64,000 nt of DNA from Durusdinium trenchii (Eukaryota; Sar; Dinophyceae; Suessiales; Symbiodiniaceae): NCBI GenBank assembly GCA_963970005.1, contig CAXAMN010005335.1, positions 1,231,668 to 1,295,667 of the forward strand. The letters are read 5' to 3'. The translations under genes were made by a program, and so were the position numbers. Below, piece after piece: positions 45,417-55,283 of the stretch (the first letter of the stretch is position 1; every line of letters starts with the position of its first letter). The notes under the pieces were generated by a model, which did no database searches, was not told the DNA's origin, and worked only from the letters and a program-made list of their open reading frames with translations.

Positions 45417-45956
45417 TCAATGGCAATTAGTCTGAATGACCATTGTTTCTAGTGTACTATGCATCCCATGACCATTGGAATTGGCATTCAACTGTTGTGT
45501 TTTGATCACCCACCGATCCTTGCCAGAGCCATGTGCAGCGACCTCTGGATTGGAGTTGTACAAGTCGATGGCATCGCTCACCGTCAGTGCCTTGCCTTTA
45601 GGCTTTCCCTCAGCCAAGTTCCTCAAAATCATGGACCATTCATAGGAAGAAACTGCCTGCTTTTTGGAGTCCACGTTCTGTTTGATGATGCGGCGAATCA
45701 TTCCCATGTTCTCATCAGCTGAAAGGTCTCGGTGAAAGGTTGGAATGGCAAGAAGGGATCTTGCCAGATCCGCCATAGCTGGATGTGAAAGATCTTCATC
45801 CTTCATGGTAGTGCCATGGTACAAAAGGCTGCACCAGATCAAGGCACATGCGAGGCCCCTCATACCTCCGTCATCGAAGTACAAAGTGTTCTGCAGAGAA
45901 GCATCCTGGAGATCTGTTGTCCCATCAGGTGGCATCCGCATACCCAAGATCTCACC
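45417..45956 (-). CDS. Exon of unknown function
   Basis: After a GCCACTCAG|GGT acceptor the frame reads GEILGMRMPPDGTTDLQDAS, LYFDDGGMRGLACALIWCSL and later KGKALTVSDAIDLYNSNPEV. Texture suggests a folded helical domain. The donor is not resolved; the last 20 or so codons may be intron. It lies between the MPPKKKQK start exons and the coiled-coil exon. Confidence 0.6.
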   Translation of the reverse strand, partial: GEILGMRMPPDGTTDLQDASLQNTLYFDDGGMRGLACALIWCSLLYHGTTMKDEDLSHPAMADLARSLLAIPTFHRDLSADENMGMIRRIIKQNVDSKKQAVSSYEWSMILRNLAEGKPKGKALTVSDAIDLYNSNPEVAAHGSGKDRWVIKTQQLNANSNGHGMHSTLETMVIQTNCH

Positions 45957-46162
45957 CTGAGTGGCTGGGCGTGGTTCGTGCATGGGGTGTTTGGGTTTGG
46001 CACCCAAGGGATCTTGTCAGCTTATTTTGTCGCAAGGTGTCTTTCATCGGCCAACACTTACAAGACTACCATCCCTCAAATCAGAGGTTTTCAAACCCAA
46101 ACACATTCTTCTTCTGAGTTGGTGCCAATCCATAAAAAACCTGGGGTTGACGGCTTGGGTCT

Positions 46163-46560
46163 GGGCGGCGAGCTATTTGTCTGGGTTTGGGCGGCGAGCT
46201 ATTTGTCTGGGTTTGGGCGGCGAGCTATTGGGTTGGACCTGGGCGGCGAGCTCTTCCTGGAAGAGCTCTCCACCTCTCCACTAAACTTTGGAAAAAAGCA
46301 AACCAGGGCGGCGAGCTCTTCCTGGAAGAGCTCTCCACCCAGGCTCTCGGGGGACTTTGGTCAGATTTGGCCAATTCCAGTGGTATGTATTCCCCTTATT
46401 CATTCCTTATCATTCCCAATCATTCCCCCTTCAAAGCCAGAGCCAGCTCTCCCCTGGGTAGATTGGCCCTAGTAGTCCTAAGTATTGGGGCGGCGAGCTC
46501 TTCCTGGAAGAGCTCTCCACCCAGGGTCGGTTTTGAAATCCTCAAAGCGGCGAGCTCTTT
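46163..46560. repeat. Array of GGCGGCGAGCT repeats and palindromic hairpins inside an intron
   Basis: Seven copies of GGCGGCGAGCT start near 46163, 46189, 46215, 46241, 46307, 46488 and 46547. The first three form a 26-bp tandem array. Three copies extend into an exact palindrome with 10-bp arms GAGCTCTTCC and GGAAGAGCTC around a central T, at 46248-46268, 46313-46333 and 46495-46515. The array lies in the long intron between the 46718-46867 and 45417-45956 exons. Confidence 0.9.
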
Positions 46561-46717
46561 AAGGAATCTAATAATAAAATCTCAATATTTTCTCCATCCC
46601 TTCAACTAAGTCTATTTTCCAGTTCTGGGGCTCCAGTTGCCTTTAGTTTGAATTTAGCTGAACCCCCTGCTGCCCCCCACCACAACCAGTTTTTCTCTTT
46701 GTTTCCCGTAATCATCA

Positions 46718-46867
46718 ATTTGTCCAAGATGCCTCGCGCCAACCCACAAGGGCGATGCTCTTCGCTATGTCCATGACTGTCGCCATATCTGGCAACCGCC
46801 AGAAGCTGTCGTTGGCGAAGCTCCACTGCAAAATGCTCGTGTTGAAGAAGCCTCCTCGGCTGAAGTC
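46718..46867 (-). CDS. Second exon of the MPPKKKQK protein
   Basis: A TTTCAG|GAC acceptor in phase 0 matches the phase 0 donor of the first exon. The frame reads DFSRGGFFNTSILQWSFAND and MATVMDIAKSIALVGWREAS before a TGA at about 46718. A GTGGGT donor in phase 0 within the last 15 codons could join it to the exon at 45417-45956. Function unknown. Confidence 0.6.
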
Positions 46868-47048
46868 CTGAAAGGTTAGAGTCACAGATTGCATTCTATT
46901 GGTCGTTGGTTGGAACTACCCAGCTGAAACCGCTAAGTGTTCTATTCCGCTAAGTGGAATTGAGCTGAAGCATGTCATATTGTCTTGCAGATCACATGGT
47001 GGGTGGAAGGAACAATTAATTTTTGGGTACACCACCGCGAAGTGACAC

Positions 47049-47405
47049 CTTTTGAAACATGTTGAAACCCAAATTTAGAGCCAACTGGTCCTGGGGAGAA
47101 AGATATTTGGCAGCAAAGTCTTCCTCGGTGGTAGAGCTATCAACAATCCCGAGCCTCTTCACAAGGGTGAGGCTGTCGCTCAGCAATGCCTCTTCATCAC
47201 ACCAGCACCTCTGGACCACGTCTAAAAAGGATCCCCCTTCTAGTAGTGGCCATTTCCTCTTCTCTGGATAGCCGTGGCGGCCTTGATAAAGAAGGGTCAC
47301 CCACTCCTTGAGTTGGATCCGCCCCGCCGACACTTCAGAGATGGTTTGAGGCTGGACGCCTTTGAAGTTCGAGGCTGCGATCTTTTGCTTCTTTTTGGGT
47401 GGCAT
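47049..47405 (-). CDS. First exon of the MPPKKKQK protein, start codon
   Basis: ATG at 47405 starts 119 codons in phase 0 up to AAAAG|GTGTCA. The N-terminus MPPKKKQKIAAS is a plausible nuclear-localisation signal. It then reads VSAGRIQLKEWVTLLYQGRH and SFLDVVQRCWCDEEALLSDS. It starts about 670 bp downstream of the methyltransferase stop, in the same direction. Similar-looking Lys-tailed starts occur in nuclear proteins of dinoflagellates. No domain recognised. The same gene probably continues through 46718-46867 and 45417-45956, perhaps to 42384. Confidence 0.7.
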
Positions 47406-48070
47406 GGCTTCCTAGTACCGACTGCAACCGGTTTGAGATCGTGCCCAGAACTGCGCAGTAGCAAAACACATCTGTCACATCTAGCATGGTCCAGGAACCT
47501 AGCTGTGAAAAAACTGCAGCTTGAAATGCTAGAGACATGCTTTAGCCAAAAAAATATCATCCGCACTGTGCGCACTGAAGCATCTTGTTTACAAACTCCT
47601 TGAACACCACATCTTTCAAAACACCGTTCAAATACTACGTACATTCCAACAAACAGAATGAAGAAGAAGCGCGGTGTTGCTCCAGGGTTTTGCCGAGGAA
47701 GTGCGGGTCACTGCGTCTCCTGCTTAATTGGGGATGATTCCTACCATCCACAAGAATAGCTAAACTAATTGAACCCAGACGCCACAGGTTCAGTGGCTAC
47801 CAGGAATTTAATCCTCACCAACACCCGCCAACACGATTGGTGGCGTTGGCATGCACCCAGCCCATCATTGCTCCCTTCACTTCTCAAGGACGTGGCCTCC
47901 AATTGGCAAGAATGGAAGCCAGTGCTGCGAGGTGCACTGGGACACTGAACCTTACAGGGCTGGCAGCAAAAAACAGGAAATTATATTCCTATAATTTAAG
48001 TTATATTGTGGAGACAGAGATGGCTAGTTGTTTTCAGGAAGGTCGCTTCCCATATATAGTATTATTGTAC
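47406..48070. other. Spacer between methyltransferase and MPPKKKQK genes
   Basis: No exon is firmly supported. A minus-strand frame near 47790-47960 is open after a possible CTGCCAG acceptor but has no clear donor or family. Confidence 0.35.
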
Positions 48071-51000
48071 TTATTCTATAGATTGGAGACTTTTGGCAGG
48101 ACCATCCATGGAATGATTTGAACGCATCAATCTCAAGCCAAGGGGCGCATTCCCAATGAAAGAGCGCATCGAGTGGTCAGACTTGTCCGCCATGCGATAC
48201 TTGAGCCACTCTGTAGTTCCCACACCCTGGAGGCGCGCAAGCTCCTGGTGCACGTGGTGGGAATCTGGCCTATTTCATATGCAAAGAAACTTGTGCAATG
48301 CAAGGGAAGGGAAGGCCTTGTGGGCACTGATTTGGGAGCCATGGATTGTGGGAATCCTGATGTATGTAGCACGTAGTCAGTCAGTGGTCTTGGTATACCT
48401 TGTGCTTTCATTAGATGAAAAACAAGTGGATGTGCATGGCTCTATTGTTGATTCCCCTGTTGGAGTGATGATCCAATTACCGCCTTATTGAATCCATTGC
48501 CAATGACCCCCCAAGCAGCCCCATGAGCATCCTTGGCCGAGAGGATATGAAATCCACCAGGCCCTGTGGCCACATACTTTCCGCCAGGAATGATACATGT
48601 CATAGTCGACACATCCGATCTTGGGAAGGTGGCGCGATCAAAGTTCTGGTCCTAAGCAGCAGTAGGCAAGCCCACGGGGGACAGTACTTGGAACAATAAG
48701 TTTGGTCGGTTTTGATTTGCAATTCTCCGAAACACCCCGCACTAGCAAACTAAGAACAACTCAAGTGGATCCGAATCCAAAGCCAAGTAGTTTAATCTGA
48801 TCATTTGGTGATCTCCATTTGCTTTCTTGGAGGGAAAGAAACATTCATTGTCGGCCCGTCTTGGTCATTCAAACTCCACTGAAATCCAACAAAGAGTCAA
48901 CTTGTATGACTGCCAATTGCTTCATGGCATCAAACCCTTTGTTGATGGCAAGGTCCTCCACAGCCACAGCCAGAATGCTAAGCTCCCTATCGCTGCATCC
49001 AACCGCCAGCTGTTTGAGTTCTGCAACACGCTTCTGAAGCTTCACCTGGGGTTCCGTTTGGAAACCGCAGGACTACCTGGTGTAGGCCCCTGTTGAAAAA
49101 ATCATGAGGGGTTTGGACCATTGGATTTAACAAGTACCTGGCCTTCCCATAGACCTCGCATTGTTGGGCGAATCCCTGTTCCCACTTCTTCTCCTTGGTG
49201 ATGTCCCTCTTAGATTTCCTTGAAAGAGAGCCACTGGTCACCGGGTTTTGGGTTGACTCCAAACAGGCGCTCAGGGGAACATTGCACCGCTGGAAACGGT
49301 TGACATCCAAGGTTAGAGCAGCAGCCGAACACTGGACTTCATCCTCAAGGTGGCAAAGAATCCAGGCCCGTCGCCTCTGCTGCGGTAGTCCGAAGTCCGC
49401 AGTGTTGTGCATCCCTGCGGCCACCGAGTACCCCAACCTGTTCAAGCGTTTCTGGATGATGGAATACCTGAGCTTGCATGGAAGATTGCCCGGGTTGTAG
49501 CATGTTGAGACAAAGAAAGTCAAGCGTAAAAATTGTCAACTACATTTCAAGGAACGCAGTTTCACCACCTTCCACTTGCCTTTTGGAAAACAGACTGGCA
49601 ACGTTCTCAAGGAGAATCATGTTGGGTTTGTGTTTCTTGACATAAGTCTCCAAGCCAAGAAAGCCCCGGCCAGACGAGCATTGTGAGTCCACTACGCTCC
49701 CTGGTGTCGTTGTCAAATTTGATAGGCTCACGCAAGGAAAACCGCCCACCAATAGATCTACCTGGAGGGGTGCGGTGTAAGCGTGATAAATCTGTGGGAT
49801 TTGGGGCTTATTGGTGTCCCATCTTCAAAAACCCCACCCTTTTGACAAACTGCACCAGCAACTACAAAGCTTCCGTTCATTAATAGTGAGACTTCAACTC
49901 ACGCCTTGGGGACTTTAGCAGCCTTACCATCATTCCATGTTGGTGCGAAGGCTTTCCCCATGTCCGACACATCCTGGAACACTGAAGTTCCAGGAAACCT
50001 GGACATCAAGTACTCCGACTTCGCTTCGTCGATTTCTACCATGAAGCAAAGCTGCACCTGGCGCAAGTTGGGCGGCTGGCGTGTGGAAGTGAATGCTGGT
50101 CCCTGGTACACCCAGAGGTTGGTGGACATGTAACACATGTCATGTTTTTTCATAGCGGAGCTTGGAATAGATAGAACATGATAGATGCTGATATGATAGG
50201 GATGCTTCGAATATGGAGAATCATGGCCGAACCTAGTTGGGCTTCATCTGGTTTCTATTCCTCTACCTCCCTAATGTTCCCCAAGTTGTCTTTGGCTCGG
50301 CTAGATGTTGATTAGTACAAAATCAACAATTTCCACAATCCGAATTGGAAGTTTGCCATTGGGATCAGCTGCTAAGTTGTTGTTGTTGATGTTGCATGAT
50401 GGATACAACTTAATTGCAAAATAGCTAAAACATGGAAGACGGTAATGAATAAACCTTGGTCAGGGAGTCGTTTTTGACCACACATGGTCACCCACATGTT
50501 TTGCGCACGAAAACCGACACTACAAGCACAGCCTCAAGGAGGGCATCAGAGGGTGTGGAACAAGCTGCATTCCATTCAGCCTTCAATGCATCCAATACCA
50601 TCTCTAGTACTGCCCATCCAGTAAACATGCTCCCAACTTTGAGGACATCGATCTGGCTAAAGGTGTGCACCAGCTTTCTCCGAATGCATTCGAACTCCGG
50701 ATTGTGGACAAAATCGGCGACAAAGCTATCCACCTAAAGTGGCAAACGATTTCCACCAAGGGTTGCCTTCCTGCATTTGAATTTGAAGTAGAGGTAAAAA
50801 TCAATGTTCTCCAGGACCCCCAAAGATTCCTAAAGTTTGCAGTCCCACAACGGCCTTTCAACTTAACAAATCATCCAAATCGACCTCTCCCTGTTACAAA
50901 TAGGGATATATCCACAAAACTTTGGATCTTGGAATAATGGTGGAATTTGACATTGACCATCACTTAAACCAAGATACCCCTGGTTCTCCTGGAATGCGAA

Positions 51001-51445
51001 AGAGCTTTCCATACTTGGATGTCTGGACATCAGCCGCCGCTTCCTCCTCCGATGAAGCCAGAAGCAAGGATGGTGAACTGCGGTCGCCAGGATCTTGACC
51101 TGGCTGGGCAGTGACAGTGGTATTAAAACAAACTCCTCTCTTAGAGACCACTACTTTCGACACTTCAATTGCTACCGACCCCATGCCGTGGAAGAAATCC
51201 TTTGTGTTTCTTCCCCTGCAAATTCCCACGTGGTTGTGCATCCCTGACCCCTGATGACTCCTGCCTTCACAATCCGAACTGAAAAGAATCTCTTCTTGGA
51301 GGGAATCCGCATGTTCCTCCTCTTTTGAGCTCCTGGCAAGCCGGCTGGTTGCAATTTCTGGATGGGTTGGTAATGACGCATCGGTTTGAATACTATGTTC
51401 CTCCAATTTCAACAAGAAAAGAATTGTCTTGCTTGCTACCCACAA
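48071..51445 (-). CDS. Cytosine-5 DNA methyltransferase, multi-exon, transposon-borne
   Basis: Exons (minus): candidate N-terminal about 50980-51445; 50524-50733 (motif I, VGSMFTGWAVLEMVLDAL); 49903-50057 (CFMVEIDEAKSEYL, motif II); 49544-49822 (motif IV GGFPCVSLS with catalytic Cys; motif VI LLENV); 49077-49467 (motif VIII, LPQQRRRAWIL); 48869-49045; 48481-48651; 48071-48244 (ARLQGV and FIGNAP, motifs IX/X, then TAA). Phases match at most joins, e.g. 50733-50524 is exactly 70 codons and 48244-48071 exactly 58. Class I m5C methyltransferases transfer methyl from S-adenosylmethionine to cytosine. All key motifs are present, so activity is plausible. The N-terminal exon has no recognised reader domain; the 49077/49045 and 48869/48651 joins are the weakest. 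Confidence 0.8.
49046..49076 (-). other. 31-nt intron or frame break in the methyltransferase
   Basis: CAG|GTAGTCC...CCCCAG|GTG: removing 31 nt keeps phase 0 and joins the FFNRGLHQ frame to VKLQKRVAELKQLAV. Without it the frame changes. It could instead be an indel marking recent decay. Confidence 0.35.
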
Positions 51446-51683
51446 ATTGTTGATGCAACGAAGTCAAGCAAAGTACATTCATGAGGATTGGAAAGGACAT
51501 GGACAGGGAGCATTCTGCTTTCTCCTAGGGCCCCAAAAGATTTACATCGGTTACTCGCGCTTGACTGCTCGACTCTCATTTCTTGATGATTTTTGGGAAA
51601 GGAAGCAAACATGCATGGCATGACATCGATTGTAGAGTAAAAGACAGTCAGGCACTCCTTTTTGCGAGCATCCCCCAAAACAC

Positions 51684-54600
51684 TCAATCTGCCAGTGCGA
51701 TGGGTAGATTCACTGGCCCATCAGAATCGGAGCTGTCACTATCCACATGGTCACCCGCCAGCGTGAGATCAAAGTGTTTCACACGCCGTGGCTGTTGCCA
51801 TCTTCCCGGCTCATGGCGTTCCGAGCGCATGTCCTGAGACCACCTATGGCCCAAAAATGTGTAGGAGGCAGGTCTGGGTTTTCGAGGCAATGTGCCTCGA
51901 CTCCAACCAAGCAAGTACCGGGCACCCTCCTCCGATACTTCACCGCTTCGTACACAGATTGGGACCCGTTTCTGCAGATTTTTTTGGACTTGTTCACCGA
52001 TAGTTCTTCTGTTGGCAATGCCTCCTGGGGGATGATGTCCACACCTGATTTGATGAGCCATCGAAGCTGGTACAGCCACCAATGCACGTGTGACCTCGGT
52101 GTCTGACAGCCACTTTTTGGTCACCAAAAAAACATCATCAGCGTGAGGTTCCCATCGCCCCCCATACTCCTCCAACTCCTGCACATTGTCCAGAACATCA
52201 GACCCGAGGTCTCTCCGACAACAAAATCTCATGTAGTGGACGTTTCTCAGGCCTTTGAAGGAGAGTCCAAGCTGGGCCACAATTTTTTTCCAGGCAGTCA
52301 CCTCATCGAGCTTCGAAACCGAAGCTTCAGAACCGCGAATGCGCCCTGACCTCTCTGCTGGCTGCCCATTGTCAATGCATTGTTCTAAAACATTGATCAT
52401 TTGGGATGCCGATTGACATGTTTTGCCCATCAGCAGCCGGGCTACTTGTCCGAAGACTTGATCGACATCATCATGGCTATGAGCCGTTCTCAAGAACCCC
52501 AACACTGTGTATCGGAATACTCCCAGGACTTGTAGCAGCAGCATAAACCCCAGAACGTAGCGGTTCTTCCCTTCTCGAGGGCAGTTGTCTTGCTGGAGAT
52601 GCAGTGTCATTGCCAACGAAGCGCCGTGATCAAAAAGATGCTGGAGGGAAAGGCACAGGGCTTCTAGCTGTGTTTCGGAATCTTTCTTCAAATCTTCGTC
52701 TGACAAATATAGATATAGCCGGAAGCCATGTATCCATGATGCCAACAGGTGGGTCGCAGGTCTGTATAACTTGGTTGCTGCTTTACTCAGCTTGGAGTAA
52801 CCCCACTTTGGAAGACGCAGTTTTGCCTGGTCCATGCCGTCCTGTATTACAGTGACCACAGAAGAGGCTAGATCCGATCCAGACAATCGCTTGCTGAAGT
52901 GAAGGGCTTGTTGGAAATAGTTGCGGCTCAATGCCCTCATATTCCAATAAAACTGTCTATCTGCCCATTGTTGGAGCAAGTGTTGGCTGTAAATTCGAAC
53001 GTTCATTGCCCTTGCACTTTTTGTAGTCGCGGTCCGAATGCGCTTGCGAAGCCGGTGACATGTGTCACATTGACCAAAGTCCCCTTTGTCTCTGAACTTC
53101 AAGTGTGATGAAAAAACTCTCTTCATCACTCTCCGGAAAGTGCTGAATGCAGCAGGGTCCAAACCAGAAGCCTCACAAAAAGCCTGGTACTGCCAAAAGA
53201 GGTCCATCGGCCTTTGCCATTCTAGGTATCGCCGTGGCCCCTCAAAAGCACCAGGTCCACCATGGGCAACCTTGGCACTGTGTGGTTTACAAGATGCAGG
53301 ACACACTATGTTGATGTCAACAACCAAATATGATGATACTGGATTGGAATTGGCCTAGACCCTACAAGATGGTAAAAGGGTTATCTAAAGTCCAATCACA
53401 AGGGACGGGGTTCATGTCATAGTTCCGCTCCAAGCAAGCCAAGAAATTCTGAACATACCTTTCTTGGAAATCAGGGTCTTTGGACATGCGAGATTCAGAC
53501 AGGTTCTCGTCCTGTCGTCCAGGCATCATAAATTTGATCGGAAGAATCTCCGCGCAACTGATCCAAAGGAGCCAAAAGAAGGACATGATCGATGGCCACT
53601 TCTTGTTCTCAGCACACCGAACCATTGACACCCCAAGAGAAGGGTGCTGTGGTTCACGAAGGCGCCCTGAGTGCATGGTGAATCCTTTGTTTCCAGCGCG
53701 CATGTTTTGCAGTGCACTAGAGCCGATGGCATAAAGTCTCATGTGGGCATATCTGCACACAGGGCGCTGGAGGAACGTCAGCTGGTGGTTTGCAGTCCGT
53801 TGATCTGAGTATCTACGAGCCTTTTTTTGCGGTGGCTGTGAACACTCTTTCTCCGACTCAGTTTCCAGCAGTAGCTCCCCATCGCTGCAAGTCGGAGTGG
53901 CCACCAGATTCTCTTGATCAGAATCACTTTGAAGCAAAATATCACCCTCCCCTTCCGAGTCTGTGGCAATGAGCACATTGGAAATAGGGACAACCCCGGC
54001 TTCAAAGCTTGTGGCAGGTTCAACGTCCACATGGTACCACGTCTTCAATAAAGCTTCCTGGCAATGTGGCGCAAACCCTATAGGGAACCCCAATACAGCC
54101 AGAACACAGTAGGCCACACCAGACTGAGATTGCTTGTTCTTGGAAAACATATTATTTAAACCTAACAAAACTTTTGAAGGACTCACTAAGTGTACGACAA
54201 TAAATACAGCGTTCTTTTCCATTCCAGTCCTTGTGGTCTGCATCTAAAGCAGAGAATCGATTCCGCTCTTGCTGAACCTCTGCAGCTGCGTCGGCAAATT
54301 GTTGGAAACACTTCACCTGTGTGCATGTGCACTTTCGCGACAAGAGTGTGCAAATTGCCACTCTGGACGGCATTGCTCGCACAGCAATGGTTGACGGATG
54401 ACATGCAGTGATGCCCGCTATTTCATCAGTTCCTAAGAAAAATAAAGGATGTCATTCATAATGTTTGTCGTCCAGTAGTGCTAACTGCTGCCACCCAGTA
54501 GTGCTAACTGCTGCCACCCAAGCTACCGTGACCGTGTTTGCTTTATGTCTCTGACGTGCTCACCTTTTCTTATAATATATTATGTTTTGCGCTGGCTGCT

Positions 54601-54745
54601 TTTGAACCAGGCTCAGGCCACAAATAAGCCTTGCAATCTTTACCAGAATGCTTACCCCAGCAGCTCCCTCAGCAGTCCTGGACGGCTTCTTCAATGACTT
54701 TGCTGGCTTCTTCAGCATTGATGAAGATGCCGATGGCCGCTTCAT
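51684..54745 (-). CDS. DUF7869-like transposase candidate, multi-exon
   Basis: Parts: start exon from ATG 54745 (MKRPSASSSMLKKPAKSLKK); 54170-54430 (Cys cluster CTLLSRKCTCTQVKC and CIYC); 53410-54080 (acidic linker, then VCRYAHMRLYAIGSSALQNM); 51684-53343. The last exon has CDTCHRLRKR (about residue 87) and possible acidic active-site residues in QDGMDQAK (about 163-170), QQDN (about 247), and HSHDDVDQVFG (about 284-292). This set and order match what I recall of DUF7869, an RNase H-like domain frequent in dinoflagellate repeats. The intron between the Cys exon and linker exon (GTGAGT...CCTATAG) is phase 1 on both sides. The join of the start exon to the Cys exon is not in phase, so one exon may be missing. 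It is first in the element, as expected of a transposase. Confidence 0.7.
54472..54517. repeat. Exact 23-bp tandem duplication in the first intron
   Basis: CCAGTAGTGCTAACTGCTGC plus CAC occurs twice head to tail without mismatch, between the start exon and the Cys exon of the transposase candidate. It is probably a recent slippage or insertion footprint. Confidence 0.9.
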
Positions 54746-54851
54746 GGGCTCTGCACAACCCTTTCGAACTCTTTTGGGCAGCAATGGGCTGTGGAGTCCG
54801 AACAAAGGTAAAAATAAACAACAAATAACAACAACTGAACTCATCGAGAAC

Positions 54852-54904
54852 CTCGTGGAACCAAAACCTGAAAAGACTAACTTTTGTGAAACTTCCTTAT
54901 ATAT
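54852..54904 (-). repeat. Right terminal inverted repeat
   Basis: Reading inward (leftward) it begins ATATATAAGGAAGTTTCAC and shares the core AAAAGTTAGTCTTTTCAG and TTTTGGTTC with the left end. The start codon of the first gene lies 107 bp inside it, so the TIR or the sequence just inside probably carries the promoter. Confidence 0.85.
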
Positions 54905-55153
54905 ATATTATCAACGTATCAGCCATAGTTGCTGCAGTTTTCCCTGGACCGACCCCTTGATGGGCCTAATGCAGCTAGCTTCAATTGGGATTCTGCCATG
55001 CAAAAAGAAATACATAATCTGCGTCAAAATTGGAGGCCAGCAAAGGACATGCGGCAAACGCCAAAGAACGAAATCGTACTACTATGTAATATACATATGA
55101 TTGTTGGGAAGAACAGGCAACAACGCAATAAACATCAACATCCCTAAAGCCAC

Positions 55154-55283
55154 CTATTCTTGGGCCCTCCCAAAATCGGCCAAAAGGAGGACCACCAGAG
55201 AATTCCTCGTCAAATCCGGTGAATTCCCCCATGCCAACCTTGGCGCTATGCAGCCCTTTCAGCGCTGCTTGGATCACTTGTGC
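55154..55283 (-). CDS. Host exon next to the transposon
   Basis: A minus-strand frame reads VIQAALKGLHSAKVGMGEFT and FSGGPPFGRFWEGPRI, from a CCGGAG or CACAAG acceptor to an ATAG|GTGGCT donor. It lies 250 bp outside the right TIR and on the same strand as the exons left of the element. The transposon therefore probably sits in an intron of one host gene. Confidence 0.5.

Larger units (their letters stand above)
37916..54904 (-). mobile_element. 17-kb TIR transposon carrying a DNA methyltransferase
   Basis: The ends are a 53-bp inverted pair: 37916-37968, and 54904-54852 on the minus strand. They share ATATATAAG, an 18-bp core AAAAGTTAGTCTTTTCAG and TTTTGGTTC, with 7 mismatches in all. All supported exons inside run leftwards from about 107 bp inside the right end to about 155 bp from the left end. 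Cargo in transcription order: transposase-like protein, cytosine methyltransferase, lysine-tailed unknown plus GIY-YIG-like domain, a second unknown multi-exon gene, RGG-box exon, and KRPAA exon with an MBD-like tail. The target duplication cannot be fixed because both flanks are TA-rich (TA, TATA or ATAT all fit). I infer a DNA transposon inserted in a host intron. Confidence 0.8.

Noticed and set aside
46187..46609. Plus-strand ORFs across 45816-46609
   Set aside because: They run through the GGCGGCGAGCT repeat array and encode repeated ELF-type residues caused by the repeat. They lie antisense to a supported intron and exon.
37916..54904. Interpretation as a retrotransposon
   Set aside because: No reverse transcriptase, RNase H-with-RT, gag or LTR signal was found. 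The ends are inverted, not direct, and the genes contain introns, which reverse-transcribed copies would lose.
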